Positions 24,940 through 51,700 of a DNA stretch of 64,000 nucleotides are shown here, one piece after another (positions within the stretch are counted from its first letter, which is position 1; each line of letters begins with the position of its first letter). The notes under the pieces are model-generated. The model ran no database searches, was not told where the DNA came from, and saw nothing but the letters and a program-made list of their open reading frames with translations. The position numbers and the translations under genes were made by a program. Source of the stretch: Brachypodius melanocephalos (taxonomy: Eukaryota > Chordata > Aves > Passeriformes > Pycnonotidae); assembly GCA_013398615.1 (NCBI GenBank), contig VZSR01000598.1, forward strand, positions 909,608 to 973,607, given 5' to 3'.

Positions 24940-24948
24940 AACTACCTC
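24940..24948 (+). promoter_or_regulatory. NR6A1: Overlapping miR-196 and let-7 seed matches
   Basis: AACTACCTC contains the miR-196 seed match ACTACCT (24941-24947) and the let-7 7-mer CTACCTC (24942-24948), offset by one base, so the two miRNAs would compete for it. Confidence 0.5.
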
Positions 24949-25699
24949 GTGTGACATCCTGTTTATCATCTCAAAGGGATTGTGTGAAAAACTAAACACT
25001 GCCAGTGTCTGTTGCCAGTGAGGAACAGGGGCTGTGATTGCTGGAGTTGTGTTTCCCTTCCCGTGGGCTGGGGCTTGGCTCCTGTCACTGCTGTGTCCGG
25101 TGTCCCTTCCCTGGGGAGGATGTGGCTCATGGCACTCTGGGTTTTGTCGGTGCCCATCAAGCCACGGACTGGTTCCAGCTCAGTCTTGGTGCAGAGGCTG
25201 CCTTTGTAACCTGGGACCTCACAGGACCTCACAGCTCCTCGTGTGTCTGTCCTGGGCAGCCTGGGGAGGCAGTGGGTCAGGTTTGCTGCTTGTGTTGGCC
25301 CCTTGCTGGTTTGAGGGATGTTTCCAAGAGGCTCAGTCCCAGCTGTTGCGTCCTTGGTGACATTCCCAGTGCTGGTTTCTCCCGTTCATTTTTCCCACAA
25401 TCCCTTGTGTAAATCAGGGAAGCAGGATGTTGCCTCGGCACGACACACGGTGAACATTGGCACACTCAGAGCCGGGGCTGGGGCAGGAGGGAGTGTCTGG
25501 CCCCGTGTCACCTGCGGGGCCACGGGCACCGGGAGCTGTCCCCTCACCGCGCCACGACCAAATGAATGTTTCTGCCGGCGGCTCCATGCCAGCCCGGCCT
25601 GCCCCTGCTCCGCTGCTCTGCTCCGGGACTTGACTACCTGTGGAAATGTGACCAATAAGTGTTGAATGCATGTTTAGTGAGTGTTTAGCTGTATGAACT

Positions 25700-25705
25700 A
25701 ATAAA
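25700..25705 (+). terminator. NR6A1: Candidate NR6A1 polyadenylation signal
   Basis: Canonical AATAAA with a GT/T-rich element about 25-45 bases downstream. Further AATAAA motifs at 26051 and 27260 could serve a longer form. Confidence 0.5.
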
Positions 25706-25725
25706 TGTGAAATGTTCTGCACCAC

Positions 25726-28700
25726 TGGTTTCTCCTGGCTGTTTGTGCCTTCCCCTTTTGGTGGCAGCTCTCTATCAGGGTGGGGAGCACGATCAGGGTG
25801 GGGGAGCCCAGCGCCGCTCTGGGTGGTGGCTGTGGCCCTGCCCTGCCTGCTGCTGTGCTTCTGGAATGGGCTGTGCCTGTGGGGAATGCCCTGGGGCTGC
25901 TGCTGTGGCTGGGAACTGGGATAAGGGCACTGTGCCACACGGGATTTATTCCCCATGAGGGGGCCCTGAAAATCAGCAATGGTGAGGCTCCCTGAGAGGT
26001 GGCAGGGGATGCCGTGTGCATGTGGGGTGATGGGTTTGTCCTCACCTTCAAATAAAGCTGGAGGTGACGAGGCAGCCTCTCCCCTCACCCTGCGCTGGCA
26101 CGAGGCACTGCCTGGAAAGTGAGGCTGGAGTGGGAAAAGTACTAGCACCTTTTAATTTTCAGCTCAACCCCTACTGACCACTGTATTTTGATTAGAGCTC
26201 TGCTTCCTTTTCATCTCGATGCTCTGGCGGGTGACAACTGCCGCAGCCTGGCGTGCGCGGCGCAATAGTTTATCACCGAAGGCCAGCGGCTCTATGAATT
26301 CAGAGCCAGCGCGGAACAAATCACGCTGTCACTAACGTCAAACTTGTTAACCTGATCTTTGGTGGATCACTAGTGTCAACATTGCATGGGACATACATTA
26401 TCGGGCCCAAGGACTTAGGGAGATGTGTTTGTCAGGCTGCTCTGTCACAGTCCCACTCTTGACCTTCGCAAAGGAACTTTCAAGGGTAAGCTGCTTTCCT
26501 CTTGACAGGAGTGGCTGTTCCCAGGACTGTGTCACCCATGGGCACCGATGGGGCAGGGCTGTGGGGTCAGCTGGGTCACCTCCCTGCAGCAGTGGGTGAA
26601 AGATCTGCTGGGATGGTCCTGTGGGGCCTCTTCCAGGGTTGGGGAAGGTTCTCCATTGATGTCCATCCTGCCCATGTCTATTCCACGAGTTCTCCCGATC
26701 TTGTCACCAACTGCTCCCGCATCTCTCCTCATCCCTTCCCCAGTCACTGTCCGTTTGGAGTTCACACCTGAAAACCAGAGTTTTGAGTGCAGCAGACTGG
26801 TGGATCTCCATTGTCTGGTCCATCACAAGTCTCTCACATCTCAGTTTACCAAGTGTGGACTTGAGGTTGGTCAGTGATGGGGTTGGTCACCACTGCAGAG
26901 GTCAGATGAAGGATAGGTCACCATGGGTGGGCTGGTAAGACCATGGAGAGGAGGTGTGTGCTCCGGGTAAGCTCCTGTCCGAGCTTCTGGGGTCAGTTGG
27001 GTTTTTCAGTACCTTTATTGGGTGGATGCGCTCCCTGCAGTCTACCATGAGTAGGAGGGGAGCAGTGCCACGGGCTGGGTGCTGGGAGGCCAGCAGGTTG
27101 AGGCTGTGCTGGAGAAGATGACTCACACCTGGGGGGACCCTGAGGCAAATGCTGGGTCTGTGCTCCACATCGCTGTCCTCGTGGGCCGACCCTGCTAATC
27201 AGCTGTGAAAGAGAGAGAGAAAGCTGGAGAGAAATCTTTCTCTCTGCTAACCTCATCACAATAAAGATTCCTATAAAGAGCTCTTATCCTTGAAGAAAAT
27301 GAGGCACATAAGCAGGAATAGTAAACAAAAGGCTGTCATTTTGACCCAGGAGTGCTTCATGTTGTTGGCAACTGCCAAGAGGAAACATAAAGAGAGGCTG
27401 CATCCAAGTCCCAATTATGCAGAACTATGTGACTGATATGTCAATGAGTCCCCCCGGGAGGAGACCACCAGCACTTCCCAGTGCTGCCTGCACAGCATCT
27501 GCACCCACCAGCACGGCCGGGCCGCCCGCGCCCCGAGCGAAGGCGTGTGTGGCATCGGAAGAATGCGGGGGACAAGGTAATGTCACGGGGAACGCTATCG
27601 GCACGGTCCTCGCCGCGGGCGCATTATCAGCGCGGGCCCTGGAGTCAGGGACTGCGGGCAGGCAGCGGCGTTTGGCAAACGGTAGTGCCGGCCACACCTG
27701 CTGCAGGCACGCTCCGGGAACGTGGCGCAGGCAGGAGGGCTGCCCCGCGCCGATAAGCTGAGTGGATGGAGATAAAATCCGAGCAGGAGATACGCTTTGC
27801 TGAGCATCAAGGCTAAGCACCAGCGAGGAGCCAAAGCACGCCGCGGCCCGCGGCGGGTGGTGGGGATCGGCGGGCTCCGGCTGCGCCGCGGCCGTGAGGG
27901 AAGGAGATGGGGCAGGGCAGCCTCCGAGCCGACAGCTGGAGCTTTGGTGACAGGTGTGCCAGTGCTTGGGCCCATCGAGGGCACAGAGCTGTGCTGCTCC
28001 CTTGGCCACGACAACTCTGCTCGGGGCAGCAGCTTTGGGGCCTATCCCCAGCACATCCCATGCTGCTGGAAGCCTGACCCACCTCATCCTTCCCTCCTAG
28101 GTGCTGTGGCTTCCAAAATGTCACCTGCCTGTACCTCCTCGCTGTCCCCAGGAACCCCTAAGGCTGCCAGGAGCCTGTTCTACCTGGTGCCTGTGCGGCC
28201 ACTCCAGTGCGGCCTTCCCAAATCCACCCTCACGCCAGGCCCAGGCCCCGCCGCACTGCCCCAGGCGCTGGCCCTGACCGCGGCCGCGCGCCCACTGCCG
28301 GAGCCAGGCCACAGCCTTGGCCAGGACCCGCGCAGAGGAAAGTGCCCAAGGCCGGCAGGGACGTATTTACCCCCGAAAGCACCTTGCTGCAAAAATAGCA
28401 AGTGGCCGGTGTGGGGCCGGGGCTTCCCAGGGGAACAATGCCTGGCGGGAGGAAGCGGCCGCGGCCGGCCCGCAGCTCTGTCCCGCCTCATGCGGAGCTG
28501 AGCCGCGAGCCGCTGCCTGCCGGCCCGGCAGGGACCTTGAACCTGACACAGATTTATTTTCTCTGACATTGGCATCGCATCGGAACATCTGGCATGTGGC
28601 TGATAATTGCTGGGGATCGGGGCGGAAGCCACTGCAGGCCTGGCGCTTCTTCCAGAGCTCTGTTTTCATTAGTTTTTCTCCTCTCTTCAGCTGCAAAGCA

Positions 28701-29440
28701 AGGAAAAAACAAGCAGGGCTGTGCAGCCCGCACTCCCACTCCTCTCCCCTCGGCACCCGGGGCTCTCTGCTTCCCTCGCTCTGCACGGGAATACTGCAGG
28801 GCACATCGCTGCCACTCCATGTCAGGATACAGAGAGAGGACGAGCCTTTCCCTGAGCCCAGGACTGTGGGTCCTGCTGTTCCACCCTGGCTGCCAGCAGC
28901 TGCACGGCCACAGCAGAGCCCTGGCACAGCCTTTGCTGGGCTAATGTGAGGCAGCCTCCCCTTCTCAAGGCTGTCGTCACCATGGGATGAAGCAGAGAGC
29001 AGGACACTGTGCAAACATGTGCGGGGACACCGTGGTGATGGATGGCCGGAGCATGGCAGTGAAACATGGGGAATCACACATGGCGAAAACACAGCCAAGG
29101 TGTGGCTGCCTAGGCCCAGGGGCACTGGCCTTCCGTGAGTGCTGTTCTGGCAAATGAAGAGCCACTGCCCGTGGGCGCTGTGAGCCCCAGGGACGCGGGA
29201 GTGGAGCCCTGAGTGTGGAGGAGCCTCCTCCTGTCCTCCCCTGCAGAGGAGACCTCTCAAGGCTGAGGAGGCCGTGGCTGCATCCCGGTGCTGAGTGGGT
29301 GAGGTGAGCTCACGTTCCTCCCAGAGGTGTCCTGCCCCGTGCCCTCGGCCCCCTCCCTCCTGCCTGGGCCATAAATCAGGGTGGCCGTGGGTGCTGGGGT
29401 ACTCTGGTGCCCCCCACCTCCCTTCGGGGTCTCCCTCCCA
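25726..29440. other. NR6A1-NR5A1 intergenic region
   Basis: 3.7 kb without a supported gene. Long ORFs here on the minus strand (for example 28367-29485) reflect GC richness and have no recognisable domain. Blocks of low-repeat, balanced composition at 26190-26420 and about 27260-27420 look like possible conserved elements, and 27480-28520 is CpG-rich. Confidence 0.6.
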
Positions 29441-29629
29441 GGGCACCTTATCTCCTGCAGGGGTTCCACTTATCTTCGCTGTCACTTTCTAATGCTAGTT
29501 TATGGGCAGTGTTTTGTAGCTTAATTATGATGTTTCTCAGCACGGTCACGTGGCCACAGAAGCCAATAAGGCACCGAAGTGGGTCCATCCTGGCTGAGCC
29601 TGGCCCCCATGGGGAGGAGATTGGCCGGT
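29441..29629 (+). promoter_or_regulatory. NR5A1: NR5A1 basal promoter
   Basis: In order: GATA-type CTTATC at 29447-29452 and 29469-29474, homeodomain TTAATTA at 29521-29527, E-box CACGTG at 29547-29552, and CCAAT at 29563-29567. An E-box followed about 10 bases later by CCAAT, without a TATA box, is the known layout of the mammalian SF-1 basal promoter, where USF factors and NF-Y act. LHX9 binding to a homeodomain site in this promoter is also described in mammals. Transcription should begin some 60-90 bases after the E-box. Confidence 0.75.
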
Positions 29630-29829
29630 GTCCTGCCCGGGGCGGTGTGTGCGCAGCCAGAGCCCCAACACCTTCCCAAGAGACACGGGTCCCCATAAAT
29701 CCCCCAGCCTACCGTGGACAAGGCAGCGGTACCCACAGCCCACGGAGGCTCCTCGGGTCGCAGCTCCTGGCCGCGCGAGGCTCTCCCAGCCGCCGGCCCC
29801 ACGCGCAGCAGCCGTGCAGCCGCCTCGCG
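29630..29829 (+). other. NR5A1: NR5A1 exon 1 (untranslated, approximate 5' end)
   Basis: The left edge is estimated from the promoter. The right edge is the strong donor gtgagtacg at 29830. The mammalian gene also has a non-coding first exon joined to the ATG exon. Confidence 0.6.
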
Positions 29830-47099
<17,270 letters not shown>

Positions 47100-48730
47100 G
47101 CGGCCACCAGCACGAGCCGGCCGCGCCCCAGTGCCTCCAGCAGGGCCGGGACTGGTGCCCGGGGCAGGCAGGAGCCGCCTCCCAGCCTGCCCTCCTCAGT
47201 GATGCTATTTAACCTCTGCTATTGGAAAGGCCCCAGAAGGTTTCGTACACAGCAAGGACAGTCGAGGCTGCAGGGCTGGCAGCGCTGACCCCCAGCTCCA
47301 CTGGTGCCCAAAAGTGTCACTTGCCGACCCGGCTCAGCAGCACCAAGGAAGGGTAAAGCCTGTGCCGGTTTTTCTCCTATTTCTGCTCCTGTCCTGCTGC
47401 CCCCACCAGCTGTTTCTTCACTGCCGCCATCCCTCCCCAACCCTGCCCATGTCTCAGGGCCCCTCGTGCACAGGGCAGGAGAGGGGGGAGGTGAAACCGC
47501 TCCAGGTTGTGGTTTTATGGTGGTGAAGGTGTCTCCAGGCACCAGGGAACACACAGAGGTGGAGGATTTCTGCAGGAAATTTCCGCAGGAAATCCACACA
47601 GAATGCTGGAGCTGGGCTGGAGGTGTCAGCCCCATGCAGATGTGCCAGGACCCCAAGGTGCAGAGGCCGGGTCCCAGTTGCTGCCAGCTCTGTGTCCTGC
47701 AGCTGCCCCGGCCAGGAGAGGGCAGGCAGGGATGGGCAGTGCTGAATCCTCAGCTGAGGTGCATCTTCCTGGTGCCTGCTGGTGCTGGAGGCAGCAGTTC
47801 TGTGGCAGCCACAGTGCCCAGAGCCCAGAGCTGCCCACGGGCAGCACAGCTCAGTGCTGTCCACAGGTATGGTGGCACAGCAGCCAGGCAGGAGGGAGGT
47901 GCAAGCTCCAGTGTGTGCCCAGGACCGTGGGGAAACGTGGGGAGCTCTGCAGTGCCCCCCTGCATTTATCTGCTGAGAGAGTGAGTAAGGAGGAATGAAG
48001 ATTGTCCTGCACTTCATGCTGGGCCTCCTGGCCCCTTCTTGTGCTCTGCCATGTCCCCAGGGGACAGCAAATGCTGTGCTGAAGCCACAGGCAAAGAGCT
48101 CTCTGTTCCTCTCCCATCGTGGGATCAGGGCTCACAGACAGGACTGGGAGCACTGGGGATCACAGCCCCCCCAAACTGGGCCATGCTGGACTCTCACTGC
48201 TGCTTTCTCTTGGTCTCAGCCGTGCTCTCCTCTCCTCTGCCCCACCAGTGGGGCTGGCACAGCCCCTGCCCCACAGACCCCCAGCTCTGGGGGTCCTGCA
48301 GCAGGCCCGGGGCTGTTCAGGTTTGTCCCCCGGGGCAGGGGATGTCCTCATGCCCAGGGGCCACTGCAGCTCTGCCGAGCCGGTGCCTTGAGGAGCCGCA
48401 GGGGTTTGTGGAACTTGTTAGACACAGAAGAAAGAGCATGTTTGTCTCTGCTTTGACACGTTTGTGCATTTTCCTCCTGAAGTCTGTGGTTTGGTTTTGC
48501 CTTCTTCTTTTTGTGAACTTAAAGAACTGGAGAAAATGTTTTGGGAGGTAAAAGATGTTTTATTTTCAGAAAATGAAGTGTCCTTAAGTGTCTCTCTCTG
48601 TCTCTTACATCCTTTCCTCCCTCTCGTCCCTGCCCTTCCCCACTCCTCCCCCTTCCTTCCCAGGCAGAAGGTTACCAACTTCTTTGTCAGGAGCAAACCA
48701 CTGTAATAAATTTTGCAGTTCATTTAAAAT
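47100..48730 (+). other. NR5A1: NR5A1 3'UTR
   Basis: Non-coding sequence from the stop to just beyond AATAAA at 48705-48710, followed by T-rich sequence. About 1.6 kb, comparable with the human transcript. GC-rich ORFs inside are not genes. Confidence 0.7.
48705..48710 (+). terminator. NR5A1: NR5A1 polyadenylation signal
   Basis: AATAAA followed 30-60 bases later by a T/GT-rich stretch (ctttgtcttttttggctg). Confidence 0.7.
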
Positions 48731-51700
48731 GGCAAACTTTGTCTTTTTTGGCTGTCTTTCTAACCCTAGTGGTTGGTGCTTGGCATGGGTAGGGCTGGGT
48801 GTTTGTGGGTGCACTCTTGGGGTGTCACCTGCCTTTGTGGGACCAGGACAGCGTGGCTGTGGTGTGGGGCTGCTGCTGCCTTTGTTTCAGAGCATTGGGG
48901 ATTCCAGATTGGTTCAAAGTGCTGCTGGGAATTGCCATAGGGATTCTTAAAACGCTTTGCAAGTGAGCGCAGGAAGAGCAACATTTTTTTGGCAATTAGT
49001 GGGCAGTGCCCTGGTCCTTGCACCATGGCCAAATCCCTTTCACTGGGCTCAGCCACACAGAGCTGGATATGAGCCCCTTCCCTTGGACACAGTGCAACAA
49101 GGAGAGGAGGCTGTCTTTAAAATCAGCATTTACTGTTGTTAGAATCAGCAAAACCCCACATTTTCTGTGTTCTAAACACTACAGAGGTAATAGGAGAAGA
49201 GGAAAGGAAAGCAATGCCCAGCTGGCACGGGGCCAGGCCAGCCGGGAAGGAACCCGAGCAGGGAGAGAATTTTTGTCCTAAACAGCAGAAGATGCTATTG
49301 ATGTCAGCTGGTTTAGAAAAGGCTTGAAGCCAGCTGCTGGCTTCCCTAGTGCATGTGCTTCATCCTCAGCCTTGTCCCAGTTCAGGGGTGCTGCCATCCT
49401 CACTGGCACAGGAGTGTGGGCACTGCCTGGGCATGGCTGGATGGGCAAAGCTGGGCTTGTTCCCATCCCTCTGCTCCAGCTCCCTCAGGCAGCAACGAGA
49501 GCTCACAGCCAGCCCTGCCAGCCCTGCCAATGGGGACGTGGGACAGCCCCAGGCCAGCCCTGGCTGCCCCAGAAGAGGCTGCAGGAGTCGTGGGAAGCAC
49601 AAACACCTCCCTGTGGAGTGCCCACCCTGGAGAAGAGCAGGGCAGTCAGCAGCAGACACAGCCCCAGGAGAGCCCACCCTGCCCCTGCCTTGGTTTGGTG
49701 GCACACGGTGTTGGGAGGGAGAGCAGGGTGAAGGCTCTGCCTGGGCTGGGAGCTCTCCAAGGGAAGCCAGCTCCTCCAACCTCCCATCCTTCCTGCTGGA
49801 GGACCCTCTGCATTGCAGGCTCGTCACCCAGAAACTTCTCAGAAACCTAGAGCAAAAGAGAGAAGGTCTCAGCTCTGCTGGCAGCAGGGGAGGGCAGGGG
49901 TTCCTCGCAGGGCAGTGGGAGAACTGGCAGGAAATCTCTTCTTCCCTGGTCAGTCACTCCTGAGCACAGCACCCAGTGCTGAGAGCACAGAACAATGAGC
50001 TTTAAATGGGATTAAAGGAAAACACAGCTCTGCCATGGCAGGAAGCACCGGTGCCCCACGGGCTGCATCTCCTCCACAGGGCACACAAGGGACCTCTCAG
50101 GGAGGGCCATGCCACAGTCAGCCCAGCAGGGTTGGCATGGATGGAGTCTGCATTTCTCCCCAAGACACTCAGGTACTTCTCTGGCTTTGAATCCCAAAAT
50201 CTCATAAATTCCACACTATTTCAAACCAAGCTTATGTAACAGCATGCTGAGAGTTGCACAATTATCAGTATCGATCAGAGGAAGGCTGGGCTGTGGAGAC
50301 AAGATCCATGTTGCTATGTGTGGCTTAGCAACATATAAATGTATTCAAACAGAATAATGAAATTATCGTGGGGAAACAAAGCAGCCATCACTTGAGGAGA
50401 TGGAGGATGTGGAGGCCTCTTGGAGCCCTTGTTTGCCAAGAGAAGGAAGATGGGACTTATTGTTTGTGCAAATATGTGAAGCACCCCAGCCATGCCCTGC
50501 TCACAAAAAGTGTGTAATGAAGCCAGGCAGGGCTCGCTGCACAGTGCAGCTCCCTACAGCTGGGCTGGAGCTCACGACTGCACAACTGCTCCATGGGCTG
50601 AGCCCGTGGGGGGGGAGGCCATGCCTGGCTCTTATCACAACCATGCTGCAAAGATCCCCATTCTCTGGTTCTGGCCTGGCATTCACCTGGATTTTATCCA
50701 CCCTCATCCTCACCCATCCCACCTCCCCATGGACCCACAGTCTGTCTCTTCCACTTGGAGCCAGTGCAGCACCCAGAGCTCTCACAGGAGCGTGGCTGAG
50801 GCCCTGGAGTAGAGAAGTGCTGGACCCTATCCCAGATCCAGCACAGCTTTCCTGGGAGAGACAGGTGGGCTTCTCCTAGGTCTGTGCCACAGCACCTGCT
50901 GGCAGCAGCACCATTTTCATCAGCTGGCTGGCAGCTTTCAAATGAAGATATCTGGGGCTAAACGTGTATCTTTTCATTAAACTCTTTGGCAGACAAGAAA
51001 CAGAAGAGGGGACAGTGTCTGTGCTGGAATGATGTGTCCCCGTTCTGGCACCCAGGAGCTCGGCAGCGCTTTGCTCTGTGAGCAGAATGTGAAGGCACAC
51101 GCCTGTGTGAGGCTGAGCTGCCCTGGGGTCCCCCAGCAGCCCTGCAGCTGGGCATTGCAGCCTTTTCTTCTCAGCTTTAATGGCTGCAGGCACTTGTGGC
51201 TGAGCCCGGGGCCGGCCCCGGCGCTGTGCCGCTGCACAAACACAAGTGTGAGAGGAGAGCTCTTCTGGTTCAAGATCTTCTCGTTCACCCCAGGCTCAAG
51301 GATTGCCCAGCCACGGGGGCAGCCTGGGGGGCTCTCAGGGAGGGTGGCCACGCACAGCTTCCCTTCCATCCCTGGCCAATCCCATGGCACGGAGCCCAGC
51401 CTGGTGTTCCATCACTCTCTGTGTGGACCTGGGCTTTTAAAAACACCCTGAGGGCTCGCCTGAGAAAATAAAACCAAACTAAACAACCCACTTTGCACAG
51501 CTGGAGTTTAATACCACACGTGGGTTATAGGGTATGCAGGAGAAGGTGAGGGTGGGTGGACAGAGCACAAATGCCCGTGCTGGGTGCAGGTCTCACTCCC
51601 TCTGAGACCCCAGTTCTGTGCCCAAAATGCGGCTGCACAGCTGCTCCTGGATGCCACCATCTCTGCCTTTCCCATGTGTCCAGTGTGGGGAGGAAAGCTG

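Larger units (their letters stand above)
19858..25725 (+). other. NR6A1: NR6A1 3'UTR (presumed long form)
   Basis: About 5.9 kb without coding signal follows the stop codon. An AATAAA at 25700-25705 followed by a GT-rich stretch (ggctgtttgtgcc) is the best candidate end. Weaker or earlier signals exist near 22104 (ATTAAA) and 24728 (AATAAA). Seed matches inside: let-7 at 20208-20215, 21870-21876, 24323-24329 and 24942-24948; miR-125 at 20872-20879, 23239-23245, 24035-24042 and 25414-25420; miR-196 at 21370-21376, 24941-24947 and 25633-25639; miR-34 at 23352-23359 and 24998-25005. The extent of the UTR is inferred. Confidence 0.55.

Noticed and set aside
28367..29485. 372-codon ORF on the minus strand
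   Set aside because: GC-rich sequence with few stops; low-complexity peptide, no family resemblance, no conserved start or splice pattern.
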